64,000 bases of DNA, taken from Trinickia symbiotica (lineage in GTDB: Bacteria > Pseudomonadota > Gammaproteobacteria > Burkholderiales > Burkholderiaceae). The position numbers were made by a program, and so were the translations under genes. The notes under the pieces are model-generated. The model ran no database searches. It was given only the letters and a program-made list of their open reading frames with translations, and had not been told where the DNA came from. How positions within the stretch are numbered: position 1 is the first letter of the stretch; every line of letters begins with the position of its first letter. The stretch lies in the NCBI RefSeq assembly GCF_002934455.1, contig NZ_PTIR01000014.1, positions 62,001 to 126,000 on the forward strand, written 5' to 3'. Shown here piece after piece: positions 48,087 to 57,012 of this stretch.

Positions 48087-49238
48087 ATGCATATCGGAGT
48101 GCCAGCCGAGACGCGCGCGCACGAAGCGCGCGTGGCCGCGACGCCCGAGACGATCAAGAAGTACGTCACCGCAGGGCATCGCGTCACGGTCGAGCGAGGG
48201 GCGGGCAGCGCCGCGAGCTTTACCGACGAGGCGTTCGCCGCCGCCGGTGCCGAGCTCGCCGATGCCGCGACGGCATTCGGCGCCGAGCTCGTTCTCAAAG
48301 TCCAATCGCCCGTCGAGAGCGAACTCGCGACCATGAAGCGCGGTGCCGTGCTCGTCGGGATGCTCGAGCCGTTCAATACGGAAAACGCCGCCCGTCTCGC
48401 CGCCGCCGGCGTCACGGCCTTCGCGCTCGAAGCGGCGCCGCGCACGACGCGCGCGCAAAGCCTGGACGTACTGTCCTCGCAGGCGAACATCGCCGGCTAC
48501 AAGGCGGTGCTGATCGCCGCCGATCTTTATCCTCGGTTTTTGCCGATGCTGATGACGGCTGCCGGCACGGTGAAGGCCGCGCGCCTGCTCGTGCTCGGGG
48601 CCGGCGTGGCGGGGCTGCAGGCAATCGCGACCGCGCGTCGGCTGGGTGCCGTCATCGAAGCATCCGATGTGCGGCCGGCCGTCAAGGAGCAGATCGAATC
48701 GCTCGGAGGCAAGTTCATCGACGTTCCTTATGAGACCCAGGAAGAGCGCGAAGCCGCGGAGGGCGTGGGCGGCTATGCACGGCCGATGCCGGCGAGCTGG
48801 CTCGCGCGTCAGGCGACGGCCGTGCACGAGCGCGCGAAGCAATCGGACATCGTCATCACGACGGCGCTCATTCCCGGGCGCGATGCGCCGACGTTGATTT
48901 CGGCCGAGACGGTCGAGGCGATGCGTCCCGGCTCCGTCATCGTCGATCTCGCCGCGGGCCGCGGGCCCGGGTTGCCTGGGGCGCCCGGCATGCGCGGCGG
49001 AAACTGCCCGCTGACTGAGCCGGACAAGGTCGTGACGAAGCACGGCGTCACGATCGTCGGGCATACGAACCTGCCCGCGATGGTCGCGGCCGACGCCTCT
49101 TCGCTGTATGCGCGCAACCTCTTCGACTTCCTGAAACTGATCGTGACGAAAGAGGGGACGCTCAATATCGACATGGCGGACGACATCGTCGCGGCGACGC
49201 TGTTGACCCGCGACGGCGCGCTTGCACGCAGCGCGTGA
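48087..49238 (+). CDS. pntA: NAD(P) transhydrogenase alpha subunit, soluble part (PntAA)
   Basis: 383 residues. MHIGVPAETRAHEARVAATP, the NAD-binding VLGAGVAGLQAIATARRLGA and IVDLAAGRGPGLPGAPGMRG are typical of domain I. Transhydrogenase uses the proton gradient to move hydride from NADH to NADP. Here the alpha chain is split in two, soluble PntAA and membrane PntAB, as in many alpha- and betaproteobacteria. The GAGGAGG site fixes ATG 48087. Confidence 0.95.
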   Translation: MHIGVPAETRAHEARVAATPETIKKYVTAGHRVTVERGAGSAASFTDEAFAAAGAELADAATAFGAELVLKVQSPVESELATMKRGAVLVGMLEPFNTENAARLAAAGVTAFALEAAPRTTRAQSLDVLSSQANIAGYKAVLIAADLYPRFLPMLMTAAGTVKAARLLVLGAGVAGLQAIATARRLGAVIEASDVRPAVKEQIESLGGKFIDVPYETQEEREAAEGVGGYARPMPASWLARQATAVHERAKQSDIVITTALIPGRDAPTLISAETVEAMRPGSVIVDLAAGRGPGLPGAPGMRGGNCPLTEPDKVVTKHGVTIVGHTNLPAMVAADASSLYARNLFDFLKLIVTKEGTLNIDMADDIVAATLLTRDGALARSA

Positions 49239-49272
49239 TTCCGAACACGAATAAGGCTAAGGAGAAGCGACG

Positions 49273-49590
49273 ATGGAAGTGATCAATCACACGGTCATCA
49301 ATCTGATCATCTTCGTGTTGGCCGTCTATGTCGGCTACCACGTGGTCTGGAACGTCACGCCCGCGCTGCATACGCCGCTCATGGCCGTGACGAACGCGAT
49401 CTCGGCGATCGTCATCGTCGGGGCGATGCTCGCCACGGGCTTGACCGTGGGCGGCCCCGGCAAGTTCTTCGGCACGCTCGCGGTGCTGCTCGCCGCCGTC
49501 AACGTGTTCGGCGGCTTTCTGGTGACGCGCCGCATGCTCGAAATGTTCAAGAAGAAAGAGCCGATGAAGCTAACGAAGGAGGGCGCATAA
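49273..49590 (+). CDS. pntAB: NAD(P) transhydrogenase alpha subunit, membrane part (PntAB)
   Basis: 105 residues with three helices. [40 protein letters not shown] and [19 protein letters not shown] are the domain IIA signature. It ends one base before pntB starts. An AAGGAGAAG ribosome site precedes it. Confidence 0.95.
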   Translation: MEVINHTVINLIIFVLAVYVGYHVVWNVTPALHTPLMAVTNAISAIVIVGAMLATGLTVGGPGKFFGTLAVLLAAVNVFGGFLVTRRMLEMFKKKEPMKLTKEGA

Positions 49591-51042
49591 ATGAGCATGA
49601 ACGTCGTTACGCTCCTTTATTTGCTTGCGTCGATCTGCTTCATTCAGGCCTTGAAGGGGCTGTCGAATCCGAAGAGCGCGCGCGCGGGCAACGTCTTCGG
49701 CATGGTGGGGATGGCGATCGCGATCCTCACGACGCTTGCGCTCATCGTCAAGGAGGCGGCGCTGTTCGGGTCCAACCTTGGGCTCGGGCTCGGGCTACTC
49801 TTTGCCGCGCTCGTCGTCGGCGGGGCGATCGGCGCGTTCGTGGCCGCGCGTGTCGAGATGACGAAGATGCCCGAGCTCGTCGCGGCGATGCACTCGCTGA
49901 TCGGTTTGGCTGCCGTGGCGATTGCCTACGCCGTCGTCTATGAGCCGGCCGCTTTCGGGCTCGTGCCGCCTGACGCGCCGTACGCCGGCTATCTGCCCTA
50001 CGGCAACCGGATCGAACTTTTCATCGGCACGTTCGTCGGCGCCATCACGTTCTCGGGCTCGGTCATCGCGTTCGGCAAGCTCTCGGGTAAGTACAAGTTC
50101 CGCCTCTTTCAAGGCGCGCCTGTCGTCTACCCCGGGCAGCATCTGCTGAACCTGATGCTCGCGCTCGGCATGCTCGGCTTCGGCATTATCTTCTTTCTCA
50201 CCCAGTCGTGGCTGCCGTTCATCATCATGACGCTCATCGCGTTTGCGTTGGGCGTGCTCATCATCATTCCGATCGGCGGCGCGGATATGCCCGTCGTCGT
50301 TTCGATGCTGAACTCGTACTCCGGATGGGCGGCGGCCGGCATCGGCTTTTCGCTGAACAACGCGATGCTCATCGTGGCGGGCTCGCTCGTCGGCTCATCG
50401 GGCGCAATCCTCTCGTACATCATGTGCCACGCGATGAACCGGTCGTTCTTCAACGTGCTGCTGGGCGGCTTCGGTGCGGAGCCGGGGGCGACGGCGCAGG
50501 GCGGCGGCGAGCAGCGGCCCGTCAAATCGGGCTCGGCCGAAGACGCCGCGTTCATGCTCGGCAATGCCGAGACGATCGTCATCGTGCCCGGCTACGGGCT
50601 CGCGGTGGCACGCGCTCAGCACGCGCTGAAAGAGTTGACGGACAAGCTCGTCGAGAAGGGCGTCGACGTGCGCTATGCGATTCACCCCGTGGCGGGCCGG
50701 ATGCCGGGGCACATGAACGTGCTGCTTGCCGAAGCGGAGGTGCCGTACGACCTCGTCTTCGAGATGGAAGACATCAATAACGAATTCGGGCAGACCGATG
50801 TCGTGCTTGTGCTCGGCGCGAACGACGTGGTGAACCCCGCCGCGAAGAACGATCCGAAATCGCCGATCGCCGGCATGCCGATTATCGAGGCCTACAAGGC
50901 GCGCACCGTGATCGTCAACAAGCGATCGATGGCAGCCGGCTATGCGGGGCTCGACAACGATCTCTTCTACATGGACAAGACGATGATGGTCTTCGGCGAT
51001 GCGAAGAAGGTCATCGAGGACATGGTGAAGTCGGTGGAGTGA
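49591..51042 (+). CDS. pntB: NAD(P) transhydrogenase beta subunit (PntB)
   Basis: 483 residues. The N-terminal eight or nine helices form the proton channel (GADMPVVVSMLNSYSGWAAA). The C-terminal NADP domain III has VPGYGLAVARAQHALKEL, HPVAGRMPGHMNVLLAEA, VVLVLGANDVVNPAA and KRSMAAGYAGLDNDLF. It completes the pnt operon. A small hairpin GAAGGC/GCCTTC at 51046-51061 follows without a T tract. Confidence 0.96.
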   Translation: MSMNVVTLLYLLASICFIQALKGLSNPKSARAGNVFGMVGMAIAILTTLALIVKEAALFGSNLGLGLGLLFAALVVGGAIGAFVAARVEMTKMPELVAAMHSLIGLAAVAIAYAVVYEPAAFGLVPPDAPYAGYLPYGNRIELFIGTFVGAITFSGSVIAFGKLSGKYKFRLFQGAPVVYPGQHLLNLMLALGMLGFGIIFFLTQSWLPFIIMTLIAFALGVLIIIPIGGADMPVVVSMLNSYSGWAAAGIGFSLNNAMLIVAGSLVGSSGAILSYIMCHAMNRSFFNVLLGGFGAEPGATAQGGGEQRPVKSGSAEDAAFMLGNAETIVIVPGYGLAVARAQHALKELTDKLVEKGVDVRYAIHPVAGRMPGHMNVLLAEAEVPYDLVFEMEDINNEFGQTDVVLVLGANDVVNPAAKNDPKSPIAGMPIIEAYKARTVIVNKRSMAAGYAGLDNDLFYMDKTMMVFGDAKKVIEDMVKSVE

Positions 51043-51084
51043 GCGGAAGGCCGCAGCCTTCGGGTAGGGGGAGAGCTCGGGCGG

Positions 51085-51771
51085 CTAAGCCGACGGCGTC
51101 TCTACACGCCTCATATAGTCGGCGAGCCGTCGCCCCTCCATGTCGGGAAACGGCTCTTGCGGCGTCACGTCGGTCATGCGGGAGATGTCGAAGTTGCGGA
51201 AGTCCGAGCGCAGCTCGCACCACGCCCCGACCGTCCATTGTCCGCCCCAGTAGACGAGGCTGAGCGGCCAGATGCGCCGCTGCGTCCGTGCGCCTTTCTT
51301 GTCCTCGTAAGACATGCTGACGACGTGGTGCCTGTCCACGGCGCGATGCAGCGCATCGATGTTTTCGGAAAACTGCCGATTCACGCGATAGGAAGGCGCG
51401 AATACCGCAAGGCGCTCGATCGTCGCCCGCTTGTCGGCCGGCATGGCCGAGGCGATTTTCGCGAGCGCGCTTCTCGCGCCGCTCGCCAGTCCCATGCCGC
51501 CCCACGTCTCGATCATGCGCGCACCGGCCGCGAGGGCGGCCAGCTCATCGGCCGTGAACATGAGCGGCGGCAGGCTCGCCGAGCGGCTCAGCCGGTAGCC
51601 GATGCCGGCCTCGCCCTCGATGGGCACGCCCGATAGCTGCAAGTCGCGTACGTCCCGGTAAACGGTGCGCGGCGAGACGCTGAGCCACTCGGCGAGTTGC
51701 TGCGCAGTCGTCAAGCGACGGCCTCGCAACAGCTCGGCGATTTGAAACAGACGATCGGCGCGGCGGCTCAT
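51085..51771 (-). CDS. YafY-type regulator (HTH_11 plus WYL domain)
   Basis: 228 residues. The N-terminal winged HTH has RADRLFQIAELLRGRRLTTA and LSVSPRTVYRDVRDLQLSG. A WYL domain follows at about 130-225 (PLSLVYWGGQWTVGAWCELR, DFRNFDISRM). WYL regulators sense small ligands or nucleic acids. The gene starts 13 bases after a VOC-domain gene, so the two form one unit, a common pairing in this family. A perfect palindrome upstream of the pair is a likely target. Confidence 0.9.
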   Translation of the reverse strand: MSRRADRLFQIAELLRGRRLTTAQQLAEWLSVSPRTVYRDVRDLQLSGVPIEGEAGIGYRLSRSASLPPLMFTADELAALAAGARMIETWGGMGLASGARSALAKIASAMPADKRATIERLAVFAPSYRVNRQFSENIDALHRAVDRHHVVSMSYEDKKGARTQRRIWPLSLVYWGGQWTVGAWCELRSDFRNFDISRMTDVTPQEPFPDMEGRRLADYMRRVETPSA

Positions 51772-51784
51772 GGCAGTCGGATGG

Positions 51785-52195
51785 TCAGCGCAGTGTCGTC
51801 GAGTGGAGTCCCACCCTGTTGCCCTCGCTGTCGAGGAAGAAGCCAATATAGCCGTAATTGTTCGGCAGCTCCACCAGCGAGCCGACTTGCTTGCCGCCCG
51901 CTTTCGCGACACGGTTCAGCGCGGCTTGGACCGACGGCTCCGCATTCAGGTAGACGAGCACGCCCGCGTTATTTTCGGCCGGGCGCATCTGGCCGGGGTT
52001 ATGGACGATGCAGCCGCCCGTTGCGTCGTCGTCGTGCGCGAAGAGTGCCATCGGCACACCGCCGATGACCTCGCGCGGCAAGTCCGCGTCGAGAACGGCT
52101 TCATAGAAACGAACGGCACGCTCGAAATCGATGGCCGGGATTTCGAACCAATTGATCACGCGCGTGGCAGTAGCGGTAGCAGTAGCAGCAGTCAT
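51785..52195 (-). CDS. VOC-domain (glyoxalase/bleomycin-resistance-like) protein
   Basis: 136 residues with the beta-alpha-beta-beta-beta fold: INWFEIPAIDFERAVRFYEA, VYLNAEPSVQAALNRVA and NNYGYIGFFLDSEGNRVGLH. Substrate is unknown. The N-terminus is an Ala-Thr repeat (MTAATATATATR) encoded by near-identical codons, a low-complexity tract that may vary in length. ATG 52195 has GGAG seven bases upstream; ATG 52207 is an alternative. Operon with the WYL regulator. Confidence 0.9.
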   Translation of the reverse strand: MTAATATATATRVINWFEIPAIDFERAVRFYEAVLDADLPREVIGGVPMALFAHDDDATGGCIVHNPGQMRPAENNAGVLVYLNAEPSVQAALNRVAKAGGKQVGSLVELPNNYGYIGFFLDSEGNRVGLHSTTLR

Positions 52196-52292
52196 GGCAG
52201 TCTCCATCGAGAGCGGCAGGTGCCGCAAGGTCAACGTTCGGGCGCCGAACGGCAGGCTGGCGCAGCGAAGTGAGACGGATTTTGAGACAGCG

Positions 52293-52316
52293 CTGCTGAC
52301 ACCGTTCTGTCAGCAG
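52293..52316. promoter_or_regulatory. perfect 9-6-9 palindrome upstream of the VOC/WYL operon
   Basis: CTGCTGACA, six bases, TGTCAGCAG. The arms match perfectly over nine bases. It sits 98 bases upstream of the VOC start in a 282-base spacer. There is no T tract, so it is not a terminator. It probably binds the WYL-domain regulator encoded in the operon, or another dimeric factor. Confidence 0.6.
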
Positions 52317-52477
52317 AATGTCCGCCGCGGCGATGGCGTCGGCAGGCGGACGGGCCGCGTCATTTTGCCTTTGTCAGGACTGCTTGAGACCGCGTGGTCG
52401 TCGCCCGTCCGTCGCCGAGATCAAGAAGGCGCGGGAGCGATTCGCACGTGAGGCAGGAGGGTTCGGTGGCGGTTCGC

Positions 52478-53794
52478 TCAGCGTTTCGCCGCGTCGTCGT
52501 CCGCCTTGTCGGCGCGTGCAGCCTTCACACTGCCCGCGACAAGATCGAAGCGAAAAAGCCGGCATTCGAGCGCGCCGTTGAAAAGCGGCGTCTTGGTCGA
52601 CTCGCGCAACCTCATCTGGCCTGGCAGCTTGCGATCGGCCGTCAGCACGAAGGCGCGCCAGCCGGCGAAGCGCTGCTTGAGCGCGTCGCCGAACGCGTGA
52701 AAGAACTCGGCGTCGGCGGCGTCAGGTTGCGCGCGCCTGAATCCTTCATCCGCGTCGCGCTCGCGTTCGCGCGTCTCGCCGCGCGGGCCGCGCCCGCGCA
52801 CGGCGATGCGCTCGCCATATGGCGGATTCGCGACGATGATGCCGGGCATCGTGGAGGGCGGCGTGATGGCGCGCGCATCCAGTTGCTTTAGGGGAAGCGG
52901 CGGCAGGCCCGCGCGCTCGAGGTTCGCGCGCGCCTTGATGAGCATGTCGCCTGAAATGTCGCTGCCGAAGATGAGCAGATCGTCGGGATGCGAAGCGCGC
53001 GCGGCGCGTTTCGCATCGATCGCGGCGACTTTCAACGCTTGCCATGACGCGATGTCGTATTGCTTCAGCTTCTCGAACCCAAAGCGGCGATCGACGCCCG
53101 GCGCGATACCGAGCGCCACTTGGGCGGCCTCGGCGAGGAAAGTGCCGCTGCCGCACATCGGATCGTAAAGCGGCGTGCCGGGCGCCCAGCCGGTCTGACG
53201 CAAAATGCCGGCCGCAAGGTTCTCGCGCAATGGCGCCGCGCCTTTATCGAGCCGCCAGCCGCGCTTGAAGAGCGGATCGCCCGAAGTATCGAGATACAGC
53301 GTGCACTCGCTCGCCGTGAGAAAGGCGAAGACGCGCACGTCGGGTTGCGCCGTATCGACGCTCGGCCGCGCGCCGCTCACGCTGCGCAGGCGATCGCAGA
53401 CCGCGTCCTTCACGCGCAGGGTCGCGAATTCGAGGCTGCGCAGCGGCGACTTGATGGCGGTCAGATCGACACGCAGCGTTTCATTCGCCGAAAACCATTT
53501 CTCCCATGCCTGCTCGGCCGCGAACGCGTAAATGTCGTGCTCGTTGCGATAGGGTCGCTCGGCGATTTTCAGCAGCACGCGGCTTGCAATGCGCGAATGG
53601 AGATTGGCGGCCATTCCTGCCGCCCAGCCGCCTCGGAAGTGGACGCCGCCCGGCACCTGCGCGCCCTGCTCGAGGGGCGGCGTGCCGGCTCCTGCGAGAT
53701 GGCGCGCGCCGATCTCGGCGAGCTCGGCGGCAAGTGCAGCTTCGAGACCGCGCGGACAGGGAGCGAAGAAATCGAACGGCATGGGGGATGACAT
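52478..53794 (-). CDS. THUMP-domain class I RNA methyltransferase (RlmL N-terminal-like)
   Basis: 438 residues. The N-terminal MPFDFFAPCPRGLEAALAAE and a THUMP region bind RNA; SAM-binding YDPMCGSGTFLAEAAQVALG and the catalytic VANPPYGERI follow. It resembles the RlmL half of E. coli RlmKL, which makes m2G2445 in 23S rRNA, and YpsC. The RlmK half is not here. An Arg/Glu-rich insert (RGRGPRGETRERERDADEGF) follows the catalytic motif. ATG 53794 or 53782 may be used. Confidence 0.87.
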   Translation of the reverse strand: MSSPMPFDFFAPCPRGLEAALAAELAEIGARHLAGAGTPPLEQGAQVPGGVHFRGGWAAGMAANLHSRIASRVLLKIAERPYRNEHDIYAFAAEQAWEKWFSANETLRVDLTAIKSPLRSLEFATLRVKDAVCDRLRSVSGARPSVDTAQPDVRVFAFLTASECTLYLDTSGDPLFKRGWRLDKGAAPLRENLAAGILRQTGWAPGTPLYDPMCGSGTFLAEAAQVALGIAPGVDRRFGFEKLKQYDIASWQALKVAAIDAKRAARASHPDDLLIFGSDISGDMLIKARANLERAGLPPLPLKQLDARAITPPSTMPGIIVANPPYGERIAVRGRGPRGETRERERDADEGFRRAQPDAADAEFFHAFGDALKQRFAGWRAFVLTADRKLPGQMRLRESTKTPLFNGALECRLFRFDLVAGSVKAARADKADDDAAKR

Positions 53795-53933
53795 AAAGCG
53801 GCGGCCTGCGTGCAAAGCCGTCATTGTACGCGGATCGGTCGTCCACACCCGAGGCGAGCGGCGCGCCAGCCCTGCCGATCCAGCCCGCTGCCGCCAGCGG
53901 TCAGGGTCGGCCGACCCTGTGCGTGCGGAGGCG

Positions 53934-54674
53934 CTACGCCGCGCCGGCGCCGACCTTGCCGGATGATGGCTTGCCCGTCGCGCATTGCCCGCTCGGCGTC
54001 GACGGCGCACCGCGGCCGGAAGCGCCGGCCCGGACAGCCGCGGCGATCTCGTCGGCCATTTGCGCGACGGCTTGCCGATGTCCGTCGACGAGCGCGGCGT
54101 AGCCGGGACCGACGGAGACCTGCGCGAGCGTATGGCAGGTCAGCACCGATTCGCTGCCCACCTTGCGCACGCTCCACACCGCATCGAGCACCGCGCGTGA
54201 GCCGAGCCACGAATCGAAGCGCCGCACGTTGACGGTGATGCGGTAGACCGGCACCCCGTTCGGATAGGGCGCGCCATAGACGTCGAATGTATCGAGGCGA
54301 GCCGCGAGATCGCCCGAGAGCGCGCGGCGGATTTCATCGGCCGGCGGCGACACCCATCGCTCTTGCTCGAGCACGTCGACGCCCGAGCCGCCTTTTTGCA
54401 CCACGAGCTGATTGCGCGCGACTTGCGTCGGGACGTCGACGGGCGGCACTTCGATCAAGAAGGCCGGGCTTGTCGCACGGTCGGCCGCCGCGGCGGGGGC
54501 GGCCGCCGGCGCGGCCGATGCCGTCGATGCCATGGACGCCGACCCCGCTCCGCCCGATCCGAGCGTATAGAAATGGGCGGGCGGCGAGGCACAAGCCGCC
54601 AATGCCGCCACGCTCGCGCAAAGCGCGATGCGAACATAGGCGCCGTATGAGCGCGAGAGTCGAAGGGACTTCAC
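53934..54674 (-). CDS. pqiC: PqiC-like lipoprotein (ABC-type transport auxiliary, LptE-like fold)
   Basis: 246 residues with a signal peptide and lipobox LAAC at about residues 24-27, so it is a lipoprotein. FYTLGSGG and VPPVDVPTQVARNQLVVQ mark the PqiC/YmbA (ABC_trans_aux) family. It has an Ala-rich linker after the lipobox and a Ser/Gly-rich C-terminal tail. It should anchor the PqiB tunnel to the outer membrane. GTG 54674 overlaps the pqiB stop as GTGA. Confidence 0.88.
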   Translation of the reverse strand: MKSLRLSRSYGAYVRIALCASVAALAACASPPAHFYTLGSGGAGSASMASTASAAPAAAPAAAADRATSPAFLIEVPPVDVPTQVARNQLVVQKGGSGVDVLEQERWVSPPADEIRRALSGDLAARLDTFDVYGAPYPNGVPVYRITVNVRRFDSWLGSRAVLDAVWSVRKVGSESVLTCHTLAQVSVGPGYAALVDGHRQAVAQMADEIAAAVRAGASGRGAPSTPSGQCATGKPSSGKVGAGAA

Positions 54675-56326
54675 GGGTTCGTATCCTTTGCCTTGCCGCG
54701 CAGCAGCGATTCGGGGTGGCGTTCGAGGTAATCGGCGAGCGCGTTGAGCGACTGCAGCGTCTGCGTGAGTTGCGTCAGCGCCTGATGCACGTCTGACTGC
54801 ATCGGCGAGTCCTGCTGCAATGTCTGCTGCGCGGCGCCGAACGTCTTTTGCGCGGCCGCAAGCGTGTCTCGCGCCTGCGGCGCGACTTCCGTGTCGAGCC
54901 GCTTGAAGAGGCTGTCGGCATTCTTCAACGTGCCGTTCAGGTTCTTGCTCAGTTCGTCGAACGGGATTTTGTCGAGCTTGCTCGCGATGTCGGCCAACTG
55001 AACCTGCAGTTCTTCGAGCGTGTTCGGCACGGTCGGCAGCGTGAGCGGCGTCGCGTCGGGATTGAACGCGATATGCGGCGCGTTCGGGAACACGTCGAGC
55101 GCCACGTAGAGCTGGTTCGTGAGCAGGTTCCCGGTGCGCAGTTGTCCGCGCAAGCCGCGCGCCACGAGCTGCGTCAGCAGTGTCTTGTCGGCATTGGGAC
55201 CCGTCTTCGCGAGCGCGTCGCGGAACCGCGTGCCGAGCCGGTTCGGATAGAGATTCATCGTGACGGGCATCGTGATGCTGCGCGTCTTGGCATCGTAGTC
55301 GACGCCGATCTGCGTGACTTCGCCGAGCTCGATGCCGCGGAAGTCGACGCTGGCGCCCGGAGAGAGGCCTCGCAGCGATTGGTTGAAGTTCATGACGACC
55401 GTGAAGGCCGGGCCGTCCGGCTCGCGCATGGCGGCCGATTCGCTGCCCGCGAGGCGGAAAGTCATATTGTCTGGCGCTTCCTGCCCGACCGCCTGCCCTG
55501 GTGGAGACTGGAACGCGAGGCCGCCGACGATGACGGTTGCGAGCGATTGCGTATTGAGCTTGAGCCCGCTCGAATCGAGCCGCAGATCGACACCGCTCGC
55601 ATGCCACCAGCGCGAGTTCTCGCCGACGTACTGATCGTAGGGCGCATCGACGAAGACCTGTATCGTGACGCCCTTGCCATCCTTGTCGAGCGAGAAGCCG
55701 ACAACCTGCCCGACCTGAACGCGCCGATAGTAGACGGGCGAGCCGATATCGATCGAGCCGAGCGAATCGCCCTGCAGCGTATAGCGCCGCCCGCGCTGGT
55801 CACCGGTTACCGCAGGCGGCGTTTCGAGCCCGTTGAAGTCGGTCTCTCCGTTATGGGAGCGGCCCAGATCGACGCCAATGTACGCCCCCGAAAGCAGCGT
55901 GCCGAGGCCCGACACGCCGGTCGTGCCGATGCGCGGACGCACGATCCAGAAGCGTGTGTCTTCGACGGCGAAGTCGGACGCTTCCTTCGTGAGCTGCACT
56001 TCGACGATGACGCGCGTATGGTCCTTCGAAAGGCGGATCGTCTTGACGGTACCGATGTCGACGTTCTTGTACTTGACCTTCGTCTTGGCGGCCTCGAGGC
56101 CCTCCGCGTTCGCGAAGCTGATCGAGATGGTCGGCCCACGGTCGACGACCGACTTCACGACGAGCGCAATGCCGATCAGCGCCGCAATGAGCGGCACGAC
56201 CCAGACGAGCGAGGGCAGCCAGCCGCCGCGGCGGGCGGCGACCGGCTCCGGCAGATCGGGCGGAAGGCCCGAGCCGCCGTTCGAGCCGCCTGGCGGGTTG
56301 CCGGGCTCTTGATTCGGGCTATTCAT
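54671..56326 (-). CDS. pqiB: PqiB-like MCE-domain protein (intermembrane transport)
   Basis: 551 residues: one N-terminal helix (about 36-58, LPSLVWVVPLIAALIGIALV) and three MCE domains (near 62-155, 175-245 and 300-400), seen as KVKYKNVDIGTVKTIRLSKD, SPVYYRRVQVGQVVGFSLDK and ASVDFRGIELGEVTQIGVDY. A long helical region follows, with LQVQLADIASKLDKIPFDEL. PqiB hexamers form a tube across the periplasm that carries lipids and protects the envelope. Confidence 0.93.
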   Translation of the reverse strand: MNSPNQEPGNPPGGSNGGSGLPPDLPEPVAARRGGWLPSLVWVVPLIAALIGIALVVKSVVDRGPTISISFANAEGLEAAKTKVKYKNVDIGTVKTIRLSKDHTRVIVEVQLTKEASDFAVEDTRFWIVRPRIGTTGVSGLGTLLSGAYIGVDLGRSHNGETDFNGLETPPAVTGDQRGRRYTLQGDSLGSIDIGSPVYYRRVQVGQVVGFSLDKDGKGVTIQVFVDAPYDQYVGENSRWWHASGVDLRLDSSGLKLNTQSLATVIVGGLAFQSPPGQAVGQEAPDNMTFRLAGSESAAMREPDGPAFTVVMNFNQSLRGLSPGASVDFRGIELGEVTQIGVDYDAKTRSITMPVTMNLYPNRLGTRFRDALAKTGPNADKTLLTQLVARGLRGQLRTGNLLTNQLYVALDVFPNAPHIAFNPDATPLTLPTVPNTLEELQVQLADIASKLDKIPFDELSKNLNGTLKNADSLFKRLDTEVAPQARDTLAAAQKTFGAAQQTLQQDSPMQSDVHQALTQLTQTLQSLNALADYLERHPESLLRGKAKDTNP

Positions 56327-57012
56327 GTCGTTGCGTCCTGGTTCCTTTCTGTGCGTCCGGCTTCTGCTTCATCGGCGCAGTCCCAGATGAGGCGCGGGTC
56401 GAACTGCATCGATGCAATCATGGTCAGCACCACGACGGCGGCGAACGCGAGCGCGCCCCAGCCCGCGGTAATGACGGCGAGCGACCGGAAGCGCACGAGC
56501 GCAACGGTCAGCGTGATCACGAATACGTCGAGCATCGACCAGCGACCGATATGCTCGATGATCCGATAAAGCCTCGCGCGCTCGTGCGTGCGCCAGCTTG
56601 AGCGGCGCTGCACCGTCAGTGCGAGCAGGGCCAGCACGACGAGCTTCAGCATCGGCACGAGGATGCTGGCGACGAAGACGATGATCGCGAGCGGCCAATC
56701 TCCCGATACCCAGAAGTAGACGACGCCGCTCATGATCGTGTCGTCTTCGTCGCCGAAGAGCGATCTCGTGTGCAGGATCGGCAGCAGATTGGCCGGGATA
56801 TAGAGCAATGCCGCCGCGATCAGCAAGGCCCACGTTCGCATGATGCTGTCCGGATTGCGCTGGTGCAGCACCGTGCCGCAGCGCGAGCAGCGCTGGCGCG
56901 CGGCCGTGGCGCGCTCCGCGTGCTGCCCGCGCCCGGCGGCGCGGCGTGCCTCGACGTTGCCGCACGCATGGCAAGCGATCAGTCCCGCGGCTGCCGCCGT
57001 GACGTATCTCAT
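56323..57012 (-). CDS. pqiA: paraquat-inducible protein A, second half-size subunit
   Basis: 229 residues with four helices. A zinc-ribbon-like N-terminus CHACGNVE ... CSRCGT precedes LLYIPANLLPILHTRSLFG and FVASILVPMLKLVVLALLAL. E. coli PqiA is about twice as long and carries two such modules; here the second module is its own gene. It lies between the first pqiA and pqiB with 4-base overlaps on both sides. Confidence 0.9.
   Translation of the reverse strand: MRYVTAAAAGLIACHACGNVEARRAAGRGQHAERATAARQRCSRCGTVLHQRNPDSIMRTWALLIAAALLYIPANLLPILHTRSLFGDEDDTIMSGVVYFWVSGDWPLAIIVFVASILVPMLKLVVLALLALTVQRRSSWRTHERARLYRIIEHIGRWSMLDVFVITLTVALVRFRSLAVITAGWGALAFAAVVVLTMIASMQFDPRLIWDCADEAEAGRTERNQDATT

Noticed and set aside
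51046-51061. Hairpin after pntB as terminator
   Set aside because: Only six pairs and no T tract; too weak to call a terminator.
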